Shown one piece after another: positions 21,661 to 35,599 of a stretch of 64,000 nt of DNA; position 1 is the first letter of the stretch; each line of letters begins with the position of its first letter. The translations under genes and the position numbers were made by a program. Below the pieces are notes generated by a model. The model had not been told where the DNA came from and ran no database searches. It saw nothing but the letters and a program-made list of their open reading frames with translations. The stretch spans positions 71,015,285-71,079,284 of the forward strand of contig CM072885.1 of the NCBI GenBank assembly GCA_037013685.1, given 5' to 3'. This DNA is from Acridotheres tristis. Taxonomy: Eukaryota; Chordata; Aves; Passeriformes; Sturnidae.

Positions 21661-23415
21661 ACTGTGCTGCAATCTCTTGGAGACATGGACAGGAGAGATT
21701 TGTGCACTGATTCTTCCTGGTGGCCTTTGGACCATTTCACTTTTCTCTATTTTGAGACCTGTGTGCCTCAGTCACACAAAAGAGACTTAAAGTCTTCTCA
21801 TGGTGAAAGCAGACGATTACAATATGAAAATTATTATGCATTTTGTCCACCTCCCATAAAAGCTTAGATGGTTTTCTCTATTCTTGGCTTGTGCTCTCCC
21901 AAAAATCAACATGTATTGTTTTATTTTCAGTCTCTGTAATGCTTTTATCAAAGACAAAATGCCTAATAGGCAAGATCCTTTGATGTGTGATTAATTTTGT
22001 GATTTCATTTTATTTTTATGTAGTTTGCTTCCTATTGGATAGATTCCTGAATCCAGGCTGTAGAAGGGAAACATAAGATGTTCAAAAGTGACCAATGATC
22101 TAGGGAATCTGCAATATTTCCTCTCTAACTTTATTTTGACAAGTTCTTGTATTTATTCTTGAGACGTATTCACTTCTCAAACTTCTGGTCAAATGGGCAC
22201 AGTAGGTCCTTATTTGTGTTGAATAGGAGCCTTGACTTTGATTTCACACAAACAGGTATCAAAAAAAAATTCACTTATAAAGGACACAAGATTTCAAGCT
22301 GCAAAAATTCCTTAATTCCAATTTACTGCAGTTTTTCCTGGGATCCATACTGGGACCATTACAGCTGCCAGCAGCACAGGATGTGAGCTTGGAGGTGATC
22401 ACAGCCTCTGAAATGTTTAATATCAAAGCATTAAATGATAGGAATTTGTTCCTTATTTTTCTCCTTAGAAGTTATGAGAGGAATAAGGGTGAAACAACGG
22501 GCAAAGAAAAAAAAATTAAAGTATACTCTTGTCCTTCTCACTTAGCAATGGACAGTCCTGACAAATAGGTGTCTGTTGAATGAGTTTTTCTGAATATGTT
22601 CCTTTTTGTGCCTGAGAATTCCCGTGCTAATGACAGCGAAATGGAGCAGCCATAAGGAAATAAGAAATAATAAGGAAATTTCTCTTCATCTCAGTTTTAT
22701 CTCCTCCTGTGTATCCCTAAAGCTCAGCCTCTCAAATCATGACAGATAAACTCTGCAACTCTTTACTGCCCTTGTCAACTCCAGCAGCAGGTGAGACCAA
22801 AGTGGCCTTTTAGCTCTGTAGAAACATTTATTGTTCTGATTTTACACAGAGACAGAGGAGGCTCCACCACCACCAGCCTCACCTGGCTCTGCCTCCCTTC
22901 CTAAACTCATCACTGGTGGCTCCTGCAGGAAATTTTTATTTTTTTTTTTCACCTTTTCGATTCCCACATCACCTCTCCTTTCATTCTTACCTGTCCAGCT
23001 CCTTCCAGAATAGGACATGAAATTTATGGGCTTGGCGAAGTCACTGGAAAAATCTTTTGTCCCACTTTGGAAAAGAGATGACCTCAAAGAGCAGCAGCTG
23101 GAAAAGAAAAGTTGAAGAACAATTTTTTTACTTACGTTTTCCTAAACAATTCCACGATTTCCATGGGACCTAATTTAGAGTTCCTCAATATTTTGAACTG
23201 ACTATAGTAAACAGCCAGCAATAAAAAATTCATTAATCACCTACACTGGTAATTTGCATTAAAGGTGAAGGATGCCTGACTGACTCATTGTAAATTAACT
23301 GCAAGATTATCAAAAAACTTGCTGGGTCTAAATATTAATGCATAAACCAGGGTGGGGATGAGATGGAAAAGGAAGCAGGGGATGATAAAAATATATTTTC
23401 TTGAATAAGTACTTA
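21661..23415. other. Single-copy AT-rich non-coding DNA
   Basis: No exon or repeat family was recognised. Short A- and T-runs only. Confidence 0.4.
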
Positions 23416-23482
23416 CTATTATCATTATTATTATTATTATTATTACTACTACTAATTTTGTTTTATTTTATTATTATTATTA
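23416..23482. repeat. (ATT)n microsatellite, interrupted
   Basis: Runs of ATT or TTA units are interrupted by ACTACTACTAATTTTGTTTTA near 23444-23466. The interruption suggests an older microsatellite. Confidence 0.92.
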
Positions 23483-25240
23483 CATGCTTTCACACTCAGA
23501 TTTTCAGGACTTCAGTCCACCCATCACCACTGTATCTCCTCTGTAGATATAAACACATATTCAGACATTTTCATGTGTCCATAGAATTGTTGAGTGTTTT
23601 TAACACTGGGGACTTCATGAGAGATTTGAATTCTACCTGTTCAGGTAATTTTTATTATTATTTTTTTTTTTTAATAGTTTGACTTGCAGAATCATCCTGT
23701 AGGATTTCTTCCAGTTGTAAGTGTAAGGTTAAAGCTGTTAGCTCTGAACTCTTTTCATCAGTTTTATTGAAGACAAAAATGGACCAAACACGGTGCCCCA
23801 CAAAAAGAATTTGGTCCCAGCTTGACAGCAGTCAACAAGTTTTAAGACCACTATTACCTTTCAAGAAGTTAATTGCCTGAGATTTAAAAATGGGGTAATT
23901 TGATAGAAGACTGAAAAGTTAACAGCAAATTAAAGCAAAAATTAAAATTTTGTAATTTAGTTTAATTCCCCCTTACTGCTTGGAATAATTTTACATTTCT
24001 CTTGCCCACACTGAATTCAAATTAATATTAATATCTGCTTCTTTGAAAGTTTTACAAAATTACTTTAATACACATTAGGTATCAGGGGCACTTTTTTTTT
24101 TTTCCCCTTTTGATGTAATAATCATTGAAGATTAAAGCAACGACAGCAATTGGTAACACAGGTGTTAATTTATTTCTGGTGAAGGTATCTACACATGTAG
24201 GAAATGTAGCTTATTATCTAAACCTGGCAGGGGGAGCTATTACACTTCAGTAACATTTGTAAGCCCAACCTGCTGAGAATTGAAGCCACTTAGTTCCTTT
24301 CTCCTGTGAAAAACCCAAGGAAATGGTATAATCAAGGCAGACAATACCTAAATATACTTTTCTCACCTCGTACATCTTCCCTTCACGCCCTTAAAGGAAG
24401 CCTGCTCTCTCTGAAGGGAAATTCTCATTTAATTTCCAGGCTTGTGGCTCAGCAAAATTAGAAATGTGCTTTGCCAGTGTTGGTTACGTGCACATCTGGC
24501 CTCAGAGCAGCAGGTAAAATCTCCTCTGTAATCCAGCCTGAACATTGCCTGGTTTATTTCATTTGGAATAAACAGCTATAAAAAGCAGAAAATATTTGGA
24601 ATATTTCTTTATGTGCCAGGACGTAGATGTATACGAAAATTTAAAAAATATGAAGGTAATTGGTAAATATTACGGGTTTTCCAAACACTGGGAAAGTTGG
24701 AATTTGAATTTTGGGAGCTGCCCTGGTAATTGCCCCTTGAACAGGAATATCTTGGAGGAAAGGGTGGCTCACATTTAACACACTTTATTCATTCATGCAG
24801 GAATTGGTGCTGAACTCCTTACAAAGGTGGAAACCCAGCACAGCTCCACTGGTGTCAAATGGTTCTTGTGAGAGGAAGTGAAAATCATATATAGAAAAAA
24901 AAATGGTCTCCTTGACTTCTGCTTCTCACATTTTAAACCTTTCGTTTTAAAGAGGATTCAAACAACATCAGAAATGAGAAGTGCTTGCTGGGTGAGGGGA
25001 AGGCCTGTTCTTTAGGAGAATTTAAACTTCTTCACTCTACAAACATCACAACAATTTCTATTCTGATCCGGATGGGCCTTTCCAGGAAAACTCCATGCAA
25101 AACAGAAAATACATGAAGATGTTGTTTGTTTATTCTTCTTCCCAATGGCCAGCTCCACTCTTTGATTTCTGTATTTTTTATTTATTTTTTTACTAGCCAA
25201 TCTTAGCAAAATTAACAACATCAAATTTTGCCTTGTGGCT
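23483..25240. other. Single-copy AT-rich non-coding DNA
   Basis: No exon, RNA gene or repeat family was recognised. Poly-T runs occur near 23660 and 24092. Confidence 0.4.
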
Positions 25241-25400
25241 GCTCACAAATATTATTTTCTTTTTTCTTTTTTTTTTAATAAATCATATTGTTTATGATAG
25301 GCACCTGATCAGAGCGCCTATCAAATGATAGCCAAAATCTTCTTCCTCCTCCTAACAGCTCGTTAAATTTAGAAAAGTGACGCTTTTAGTCCCACTGGAG
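25241..25400. promoter_or_regulatory. GATA-type palindromic element (candidate)
   Basis: An exact 8-bp inverted repeat, TGATAGGC (25295-25302) and GCCTATCA (25316-25323), encloses a 13-nt spacer with a TGATCA palindrome. A third TGATAG follows at 25326-25331. This places three GATA-core sites within 40 bp in opposing orientations. The motif arrangement is seen directly. An enhancer role is inference. Confidence 0.25.
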
Positions 25401-28400
25401 GTGGGAGTGGGCTGAATTTCGAGGCTGTAAAGTGCCCCCTATCCTGTACGTGATTTGCTCAGTCCTCTTGGAGCAGGACACGGGAAGGACAGCACTGGAA
25501 AATCTTTCTCACGTGCAGGTTTGTCTTCACAAGCTCTTAGGCTGCAGAAACATCCTGCATCCCACACACATCCCACCTGGCAGGAACACCATGATACTGG
25601 AGCAAACCCTGGGGGCAAATATGGGCTTCAGGGGATTTTTGTTCCATTCACTTTTTCTCTCTCTTTTTGCCTGAAGAGTTAAACATGAATTTGGTCTGCC
25701 CATTCTTTGCATCAGCAGAGCACAAGCAAGCAGCTTTCCAAAAAAAAAAAAAAATCTTAATAGCAGACAGCTTGGGGGAAAAAAAAAAAATTAAAAAACT
25801 TTCTAAAAAGCTGAATAGCAGACATGCACCTCCAGAGCACTCTCAAAATGAGATTTCTGCTCCAGAGCTGCTTGGAGTCTGGCTGCTCTGCAGCACAGGA
25901 AGAACTAAGCCATGGCCTGCCATGCACAGGCAACATTTAGAAGCATTTCCTCAAACTTGAAAAAAGTTACTTTTATTTCAGAAAAAAGCAGAGATCAACA
26001 CCTAATCCCTTGACCACAGGTGCCAGGACTTTAAGAAGAACAACAAATATCACAACAGTCCCAAAGAAAACAGTGAGAGCTGGCATTGCTGCTGTTGGAA
26101 ATTTGAATTTGTGAACAAAGTTCAGGCTGGCTATTGGTTTCAGCCTCATTTTGCATTCAGGGCAGTGTTGATTTTTGAGTATTTCTGTGGTGGGGCCTAA
26201 ATCGTTTTTATTCCACTAGTCAGGATGATTATAGCTCTGCTGCAGCCCTGGTGCATCTGCACTCAGTTCACTTTGGTTTCCCTGACACTCAGGCAGGAGA
26301 TTGTCATTCTCAGTTATCATTTCTAATGGGAGAATTTATCACCAACGATCATTTGTGTACAATGAACCCAGAAAAGTCTGGATTGTTCTGTGTGATGGCT
26401 GTACAAAGGCAAAAAGTCTGCCTGCAAATTTGCATTCAGGTGACACACACACACATTTTACACTTGGTGCTGGTCTGTTTTCCAACAACTTTGGTTTAAA
26501 ATAAAGTTGGACCTGTGTTAATAATGCCAGACCAGGCAACAGGAGAATTTAATGTTATTACCAGTTCCAATATTGGCCCAAGAAACAAACGTGTGGAAGT
26601 CATTTTATTCCTTGGTACCCTCTTTCTACTCCAATTTTGCTTGTTTAAAATGTAAATCGAAGTTTATTGCTGACTCCAAAACAAGGATGTGTCTGTGGAG
26701 CTAAACCTAATAAACACAGTAAATTAAGATGTGGGTGTGCAAGTGAAGCATTTGTACAAAATTTTACCAAATATCTACAGAAAATGAATTTGGGAATTGC
26801 AAGCCTAACTGACAAAGATATATTTTACTGTAAAACTATTAACCTTTTTTTTTTCCTTGTAAAGAATAATAACAATAATGACCTGTTGCTGCTTTTTGGG
26901 TTAAATTTCCTGCATGTTAGGGATCCTTTGAATAAAATGCTGGCTTAAAAAACATGATCAATATTGATTCCTGTTCAAAGTATAGAGGGTTTGGGTATAA
27001 GTTTTCTACCCAGGGTCCCTGTTGAGCATGTTACCACAAAACACAAAATGTTGTCGACTGGGAAATTACATAAAAGAAAGGGCAAGGCTGTCAATAGAAA
27101 AGCTCAACAGTTTTTGTGATTTCATGGAGAGAAGTAACAGCTGCTTTAGAAGGTTTTTTTTTTTCAAGCCTGAGTATTTCTTTGACCCGCCCCACTTTCA
27201 GGCTAACCCTTAAATTTGGATCAGGTGGGTAACTGTGGTTTGAATAGTTCTTTGGCAGAGGGGCTGCTGGTTGCTGTGATCTCTTCACTCTTGTGAGTAC
27301 TCCATTTTTTTTTATATATTTCAGCTTTTTTATATCTAATGGGGAATGTATTCCCTCCAAAGGGGAAATATATAAAGTCAAATTTTCAAGAATTGGATTG
27401 ATTTAGAAGTGCGAGGTTCCTTAAAAGGCATTTCTGGGAGAGGAAATTTTCCTTTTGTGATGCTCGTGTTGGGATGAAAAATTATGTTTGAAGCTTTGTG
27501 GGACAGCTGCTAAGGCTGAGAGTCTGTTGAAACCAAGAAAAGAAGAAATAATGAACAAAAAGTGGCATGAGTTCAAAAGAGGGTAATTGTTTGTTTGCTG
27601 GGGAGGAGGGTGATGGTGTCACATGGAATTAACTCAAGCCAGATTCCTGAGAAAATCTGTCCTGCTGAGAGTCCCTTCCCAGGGCAGAACATCATTTATG
27701 TTCAGTACCTGCAACACCTGAAGCCTGAAGAGTTGGGATTTAATAAGACAGTGAAAGAAGGAGCTGCAATATTGAGGAGTGATGAGGAGTGGCAGCAGGA
27801 TTGCAGGAGAGACACAGATTTCTGGAGGTACCAGTAGGCTTGCACAGATGAAGCACCACCTTTGTTCTGTCTTCTTTTTGAGTTTTTTAGGAATTTCTTT
27901 GTTAATTTATCCTCTCACTTGAGGCCTCTTTGCCAATAGCACAGAAAGCAGAGTTTCTTGGGAACGTTAGGAGCTCAGTCTGTTTAGTTAATTCCTGTCC
28001 TAAGCTGCTGTGAGACAATTGCATGGCAGTGATGATTGTCCACAAACCTGGGAGATCTGTGCTTGGGTTTCTGTGGCAAAATAAATCTTCCCACATCTTT
28101 ATTACTTTGTCAAAAGTACCTCCAATCTGAGCAATCGTGAAAAACTTTAAGTATCCTATTTTTTAATTTCTTTTTTTTTTAGTGAAGCCCCAAATTTCAA
28201 ATTGATTCCTTTTGATAGTGAACCTTCCCACCTTGCAGGAAGGTCAATGGTTAGACTGAGACAACCACGGTGTTTAGGAATCAATAGGAACTAATTTACT
28301 ATTATTAGAAATAAGGAACTTGCTGTTCCAGAAACAAAAAAAAAAAAAAAAGACATGCTCAGCTGCACATTTTAGCATTGCAGCCTCAATGGAGGCCCCA

Positions 28401-29231
28401 GATTTTGGGATGTGGAAGCAAAGGGTGTTGGATTATTGATGACTGGGTCAAGTTCATTTGATGGCTCTCAAAGCTACAATCTCACCATGATCTCCTGATT
28501 CATGTCAGGCATCAGGTTCCCATTGCTAACTCTGACTGTCCATGCCAGACTTTATCAGTGCTGGGACTTGTTGGTCCCATTCAGATTTTATCAGCCTGCA
28601 GGGAGAATTATTGCATCATTTTAGCAGCTCCTGTGTGGATATTCTGAGTGGGATGTCTAAAAGTTCTGCACCCAAGGTTGAGCCAGTCACCTGAGGCTCC
28701 CTTAATGTCCCCAAAAATCTCCAGAGTGTGATTTTTTTAATTTTTTTTTGTGACCTGTTTTAGACACTCCCATCTTGGGATAAGACAAATTGCTCTCTTG
28801 AGATTCTGTTTCTCTGTACTGAGAATAAACAGAGCTGAGGGTACCTGCCTCAGACCCTGGGCAGGTGGTGATTAAATCAGAATAAATGGATCACACCTTT
28901 GCTATCGTTCATGATGAGTAAAACGGGATTTGCCTCTCCCTTTGTGTGGTGGGGGAAGGAAGGGAAGCAAGAACAGGGAATTAATGTGGATCCATGTAGA
29001 GTGAAAGAGCTTCAGTGCTGTCACATAAAAAGGTGAGGGGTTTATCTCACTTTAGAGTGTGGGTAAAATTTCCAGGTCAGCACTGGCTTATTCAGAAGAT
29101 GAAAAGTAATAATTAAAGGCAGAAAAGGTAACAAAAGGCAGAATTTTGCCTAAACACTTCATTTTCCTCCCAAAGCACCCATTGGTCGTGTGAAGGGAGC
29201 CCCTTAAGCTCTCTGATAACCAAAATTGATG
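25401..29231. other. Long single-copy non-coding stretch
   Basis: A-rich runs lie at 25740-25753 and 25781-25790, a (CA)6 run at about 26443-26455, and a poly-A run at 28338-28353. Open frames stay below 100 codons and none has a recognisable domain. No repeat family was recognised. Confidence 0.4.
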
Positions 29232-29445
29232 ATTATAGTTATTTACACTTATCTGCTGTTCTTTTCATAAAACTTTTACCCTCTTCAAAAATGGGGGTGA
29301 ATATTGTTGTCCCCAATATACAGGGGGGGAAACTGAGGCATGGTGTGGCTATAAAGTGTCAGAGATGAGATGATTAATCAGTCCTGAAACTGAAATGCCT
29401 GTTCAGATCTTTCATTCCTTGTCTTTAGACCTAAGCACCAACTCC
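29232..29445 (+). mobile_element. MIR-like CORE-SINE relic
   Basis: The order of segments follows the amniote CORE-SINE consensus: ATTTACACTTATCTGCTG, CTTTTCATAAAACTTTTACC, TATTGTTGTCCCCAATATAC, then GAAACTGAGGCA and GTGGCTATAAAGTGTCAGAG. GTTGTCCCCAATATACAGG followed by GAAACTGAGGCA is the diagnostic part. It is an ancient copy, diverged by many substitutions. This is the third such relic in the window. Confidence 0.66.
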
Positions 29446-29568
29446 TGCTGCTTTTATTTTTCTTCTCTCTACATTGTCAAATGCATAACATGAACTTGCT
29501 CCTGTGGCTTTTGGAATAGTATTTTGGAATGGCTTCCAAACTTTTTAGAATACCAAGGTTGTTTGGAT

Positions 29569-29632
29569 TTCTTTTTTTTTGTTTGTTTGTTTTTTGTTTT
29601 GGTTTGGTTTTTTTTGTTTTGTTTTTTTTTTC
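29569..29632. repeat. G/T-rich low-complexity tract
   Basis: T-runs are broken by single G or GG (GTTTGTTTGTTTTTTG, GGTTTGGTTT). It resembles the longer G/T tracts at 36949, 44897 and 53210. Confidence 0.9.
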
Positions 29633-32600
29633 TTGTGAAGGCCATGAAATAAATTCAGCTTTAATTTTCATCTGAGCTGCTAGAGAAGACAATCTAAGTA
29701 TAATCAGTTGTGTGCAGAGAAAGCAAGGTGGAACTGCTCTGAAGTGCAGCTACATTGTGTACAGGGAGAAAAAGTCACAGAAAAAATGATTCCTTTTTTT
29801 AAAATTCATAATCTAGTCACATTTTATCAATATGAGTTCCAAGATGCATTTTGGTATTATTTCCTGCTTGTACTGCAAACAGGGCACCTTAAAAAATGTA
29901 ATTCCTGTGGGTGATGGGAGAGACCCCAGCAAGACAAGGTGTGCAACCACCTGAATTTTGGGGTGCAGCTTCTTCAAGCACTTGCACAGGAAAGTACCTG
30001 AAGGTACATCCACCTATAGCTCAAAATTCAGTGTTAGAAAAGTGAAATCAGGCTAGAAATCTCGAATCCTAATTGAAATATAAACGTAATTAGAAGGGCA
30101 AGAAGTTTTTAAAATTAAATTCAAGAATTGACAGCGCTGCCGTCTCAAACAACATAATTTAATTTCAAACCCTAAATATGAAATTTGGTAGCTCAGCCTG
30201 AGATTTGGAAGGGAAGTCTGCATGAAGTGACACCTGATGAGTGTTTCAGGGGAGCAGGATTTTCCTGTGGGAGTTTGTGCTGCAGAAATAAAAATGGATG
30301 GGATGGGATGGGATCCACTTGCAGCTCTAATTTGAAAATGCCATGAAATGTGACAGGCACAGGTGCTGGGCAGGGATGCTCCACTCAGGACTGTGCAGTG
30401 ACTCTTAATTAATGACTTTAATTGCTTGTCCTACAGGCTCAGGACTGGACTCCAGGTCAGCACTGGACAAACCCTCGTGCTCTCTCATAATCTGGGGAGT
30501 TCTCTGTGGTCTTGCTGAGAGGTTTTAAAGGAATAGATGCCAAACCAAATCGGGTTTTTCTTTAAATCAGGAGTATTTCCATTTTTTTACAGCTCTTGAA
30601 GTCCCTGTTGAGTCACTTTCTAAGCCAATGAACTGATTATCCCCAAATACATTAATAGGAACAGCATTTTGTGCTCTGATTCCATGAGATCCTGACTGCA
30701 TTTCCACTCCTGTTGAAATCGTTAAATATGCTCAACGCTCCAGAATTAAGCCCTTTATTTCATTATTTTTAATTTTATTTTTAGTAGGCATTATCTTCAT
30801 AGAGAGAATTCTTAAAAACATCATAGTTTCCCTTGTGATAGTGAGGAAAACTTTTTTAAAGAGTTTGATTTTCATTCTAAATTAAACATCAAAATGAGGG
30901 GGAAAAAAGGATCATGTTTTTGTTTTTTTAAATAGACAGATGAAAGATTTTGTTATTAATAATTGACATGAAAGCCTTTCGTCTTGAACACTGGTGTATG
31001 TAAACCTCAATAAAATCCTAAAAGTGCTTTTGTAGAACAAGAGCAGTCACAAAAATCTGAATAAAGCCACCTTTTCAAAGAACATGATGAGAAAGGGGAA
31101 AACTCTTAGATGTGCAGAGCAACGCATTTTACATTCATGCCCTAGTTATTAGGGAGCTTTGAAGTATTCACTGTTATTGAATACAGTGTGTACTGTAATT
31201 CATTTGGTGCCTTCATGTGCAGCTGAGAAGTTGTAGCCAAAGTGCTTTGGCTATTTTGTGAGCATGAGAATCTGGATGGGAGGAGAAAAATGGTGTCCCA
31301 GTCTAAATCTGATGTAGTCCTGAAGGTCTGACCTTGGGAATTATCACAGCAAAGTTTGCATGAAACTAAAATAAGAAACACTGGAAGAAGGGTGGGTCAG
31401 GAAAAGACTTCTTTAGTTTTTGGATAATTTTTTAGGTCTTGAGTGCAAAGAATAGTTTACAGTGTTAAAGTAGCTTTCAGAAGATGGTCTAAATGGAAGA
31501 CTGTCTATACAGAATAAACCAAAATTTTCTTCTAATCCAGCAAAATTCCATTGAAACCAAACGAGTCACCTACTTGGGGTAAAATTGCTTGGGGCAGTTT
31601 TAGGGGTAGGTTTCAGGCCATAAAGCAGGACTGCCTTCAGCTCAGTAAGACACGAGGCAGGTGACACCTCCGGACTCCACATTAGCTGTTCCCACCTCCT
31701 GGGCAAGTAGGGATGCTGCAATATCACATCTGAGAAAGCAGCAATAACAAACTCATCACTGGCCCAACCCTGCTGGTTTTTTCATGTTCATCTGTGAAAT
31801 TATCCCCTGAACCTGGACACCATTGAGGAGCCATCCATTAGTTGAACGTTCCTTGGAGCTGGGGTCCATAAATGTCCCAGATATGATGTGCTTCAGGAGC
31901 TGGAGCACTGTTTGCTGCTGTGTCTCTGCAGAATCCCTCTCCCTGCCAGGTGTTGCAGTGCTTGCCAGCACGGGATTGGTGTGCTCATGTGTTGGTGTGG
32001 ATGCACTTTGTGACGTGCTGAGATTATTGCATTTATTTTTTTTTTCACTGGGTAAATGTCACGCTGTTGATTCTCGCTCGATTCCAACTGGTGCCCCCGA
32101 GTAGAAATGTGTGCAGCCCACAACAAACCCTGGGGACCTTCTGGCCAGTTTGGTGTCTGTTTTACTGCATTTCTTTCCTCCAGATGGCTCATGATTTGTT
32201 TAATATCACTCTCTGTGCAATGCTCTGTAAGCAGTGGAAGTGATCTTAATTCATCTTGTTTAACCTGCATTGGGAAGAGTTATCCTAAACATAAGATCAC
32301 CATTCAGTAGGCTTGTGCTGTCTCTAACCTTCCCAAAACCAGCCTTCCATTTCCTCTCATCCCTCAAAGAGAGCACAAAAGTCCCTTTCCCTTCATCTCA
32401 AGTAGAAAAATAAAAGCAGTTTTCGTTCCATTGTGTCTCTACCCTCGGACAAGGCAGGAGGGCTGAGCCTCAGTTACTTTTACCAGAGTTCATGTCTGAG
32501 CCCCTGCAGTACAAATGGCAACACAATGTTCCTTCACTCTCGGATTGCCCTAATTTTCTTCAAGTTTTAGGGTGCAGGACCAGATTATTTCTTTTGGTAA

Positions 32601-34283
32601 TCGGTTTATAACTGGATTCTCATAGACATAATAAAACAGCTTCTTAGTAGTTTCCAAGTTATTTCCCTAGTTATCCATTGCCATTTCTCAAGCAATGCTT
32701 TTGATTTGTTGCAAGCCTGGAGGGAAAGAAACTGACCCTTCAGCTTTGGCAATTATTTTCCCTGGGAAACTGGGATACTTTTTTTTTTTCTTCCCCCTTC
32801 ACTGTGGTCTTAAACATATTAAGCAAAATGAAGCATATCTTTTTAAAGCTGTTTGAATGATTGTGATAAGTAACTGAAACAAGCATAATTCTTCCTAAGA
32901 GCACTGTGATTTCTAGACTGTTTGCTGGACTCTAAGCATAGGGAATAACTGAATGCTCCCACAGTATTGTTATAAAGGCATTTCATCAGAAAAGCAAAAA
33001 AAAAACTGCTTTAGTATACCTTGCTCTGCCTTTGGGAGATGGAGTTCTCTATGGAGGTTCTCAGGTGGCACTAAAGTAGGAAGAAATTTAAGAGGAAGAG
33101 ATTGTTTGTAAAACTTCAGTCCAATTTTTTTTTTTTTGGTTTAGATGTTGAGTGCACACAGACATAGCACAATGGTTTATGGGTGAAATTCTTTGGACAC
33201 TTCAACTGGCTGATCCTGCAGTGCTGACACAAAAGTTGGGAATGACTTTATCCTTCTGATTTTTATTATTTTTTTTAAATTTTATTTTTAAGGGCTTTTC
33301 TAGACAGCTTGTTCCCTTCATAGCAATATAGCAGGGCCAACAAAATACCTGTGCATACACACCTGGGCACATAAAGAGTGACAGCATTGGACAACCAAAA
33401 TTTCAGATGGGGTGGTGTCTGTGCCTTTCCTTAGCATGAACTCCCAAATAACCACATGATTTATTTCTAGTACAATTAGAACCAACAGCTCTTTCCTTTT
33501 TAATAAAGATAAATCACCTAGGTGAGATTTCAGCAAAAAAAAAAAAGTGTGTCAACACTCATTTGATCATTGTCAAACACAGTTTTAACTTGTGCCAAAA
33601 GAAGAAAACTTGGGTGGATGGCTTTCTATATCTAGAAGAGGTAATCAATTCTAATGAGTAGGTGGCTACTTTGCATCTTTTTTTTTCTTTTTTTTTTTTT
33701 TTTCCCTTTTGTATGTGCCTTCCAGATGGTAAATATTTTTAGTTCCTATTTTTGTCCTTATTTCAAAAGAGATTGGGAGATCTCAGAGGAAGCATGTTCA
33801 TTTTGCATTATGCCAGTTTAAGGACTCTAATGAAGTTTGAGAGCAGGATTTGGCCCATAAAACATATTTTTGTCTATGATACATATTGTACAACCCCCCA
33901 AGGAACTGCAATAACTGCACTTATTGAACTACTGTAACACTCAAATATGCTGCTGGGCCCTTTGGTTTTTCCTATATTAGGAGGTTTCTGAGAATTGTTG
34001 TTTACATCAGCACTTGCACAAATGGGAAACCAAATCATTAATTTATAAAATGGCATCTGGAAGTCTTAATTTCTGATTGATCTAGCTCCCTCTGGGTTTT
34101 CCATGTCATCCAGCACCACAGCTTCTGAGCATAATGTAGCTTAAGTAGGTTAATATTCCATGAATCAGAGAGGATTTCAGGGAGGCTTCTACCCTGACAA
34201 AGTCTTCACTTTGACTGAAGAATCAAAATGATTTCTTCTTAAATAGCTTTCAAGCATACTTAAAAAAGCAAAAAAAAAAAAAA
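29633..34283. other. Long single-copy non-coding stretch
   Basis: Contents seen: GGGAT triplication near 30297-30313 and T-runs near 32035, 32780, 33127 and 33679-33702. A 125-codon minus-strand frame at 31893-32270 has no recognisable domain. No exon or repeat family was recognised. Confidence 0.4.
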
Positions 34284-35599
34284 ATTACCAGGTAGACTTG
34301 AATAGTTGATAATGCTGGCTCTGGGTGGATCTCGTTTTGCAGACAAAGCCCAGGGACCCCAGGTGAGCATTGGTGCCCATGGAGCAGCACCACTGGCTCA
34401 GACAGAGGCAGGGAAGGGCTCTGGGGGGGCTGACCCTTTTAATTCTGCACCCCATTCAAGTGCTTTCCACTGCTTGTCTACCCCACTTGGGTGGGGTGAG
34501 GTCACAGCAGTGTTTTTTCAGTTTGTCACTACACCTGTGCTGTGGTTTTTATGCTGGGAGAGTGTCTGTGTGTGTGTGTTTTAACCCAGGCTCTGGTTGT
34601 GAGCTGCAGTCTGGGCTCTTGGCTGCTCCTGAAGGCCCAGACTGGGTCTCAGTGGGGAGGCAGCAGGTGTCAGCCCCTCTGAACAGGAAATTCCACAATA
34701 ATTGAGGTGTCCTGCCAGTCCCGGGCCCTTTTTCTTAAGGGAAATAACCTGCCAGCAGCGTTTGCTCTGCTGGGCATCACTGCCAGCAGGCAGCAGGAGG
34801 ATGAGCAGGGTGGATGGGGCAGCCCTGGGTGGTTTCCCGTGTGTGATGGGGACAGGTTGAGCCTCCTGCTCCTCTGGGATCTACCCCAGGAGGCTGGAGC
34901 AGCCAGCAGAGCAGTGGCAGTGCCCCTCTGCCTCCCTTCCAAGAGGGAAGAGCTGGTCCCTGCTGGGCTGGGGCTGCTGGGTGAGTCCTGCAGGAGCTGA
35001 GCTGAGCAGTCAGCCCTGCTGGGAAGAGGGGGCTGAGAGCTGCAGGGGGACAGAGAGGCTCTGGAACAGAGGATGTGGCAGCCCAGACATGGGAGATAAA
35101 GCCAGGCAAGCCGAGGTGCAGGTGTGGGTTACTCTGGGCTGCTCTGTTCTGCTGCTCCCCCTCCTCACAGGCACACCTAATGTATTATATTTCTGTTTCA
35201 AAATCACCTTCTGATGAAGCCAGAACCTCTTTTCCCCTGTGGCATTTCCAAATACGAGGGGTTTTTTCTTCATCTTAGATGTATGACCTGGAAATCTGTG
35301 CATTACATGTCTTTTCTGTGTCTGAAGTCCTCGAGGAGACCAGTGCTACATCTGCATCACCAAATGGCACAAGCTGCTCCACCCAGCAAATCTGCTTCTG
35401 TCTCATTGTTCTCAGGGCTCCCCTGCTCCAAGCTTTTGGACAATGACAGCAGAGAGGAATTCCTTCCACCCCCAGCCTGGTGCTGAGCAGCAAAGACCCC
35501 ACTAACAATGGGACTGACTCCTCCAGTGTTTGCTTACAGGGAGAGTTACTGCTCCACATGAGAACACTCTCGTGTGGAGGGAGCAGAAAACACAGGAGA
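34284..35599. other. G+C-rich non-coding stretch
   Basis: This part is noticeably richer in G and C than its surroundings, above all 34600-35160, yet few CpG pairs are visible, so it is not a CpG island. A (TG) run occurs near 34563-34580. Several overlapping frames of about 100 codons are expected from such composition. Nothing was recognised as coding. Confidence 0.4.

Noticed and set aside
31893..32270. 125-codon minus-strand frame
   Set aside because: No recognisable domain or splice context; length is within chance for 64 kb with low stop density.
34332..34363. Possible 20-nt microexon between TTTTGCAG and GTGAGC
   Set aside because: Weak polypyrimidine tract, no neighbouring exons, and such spacing arises by chance.
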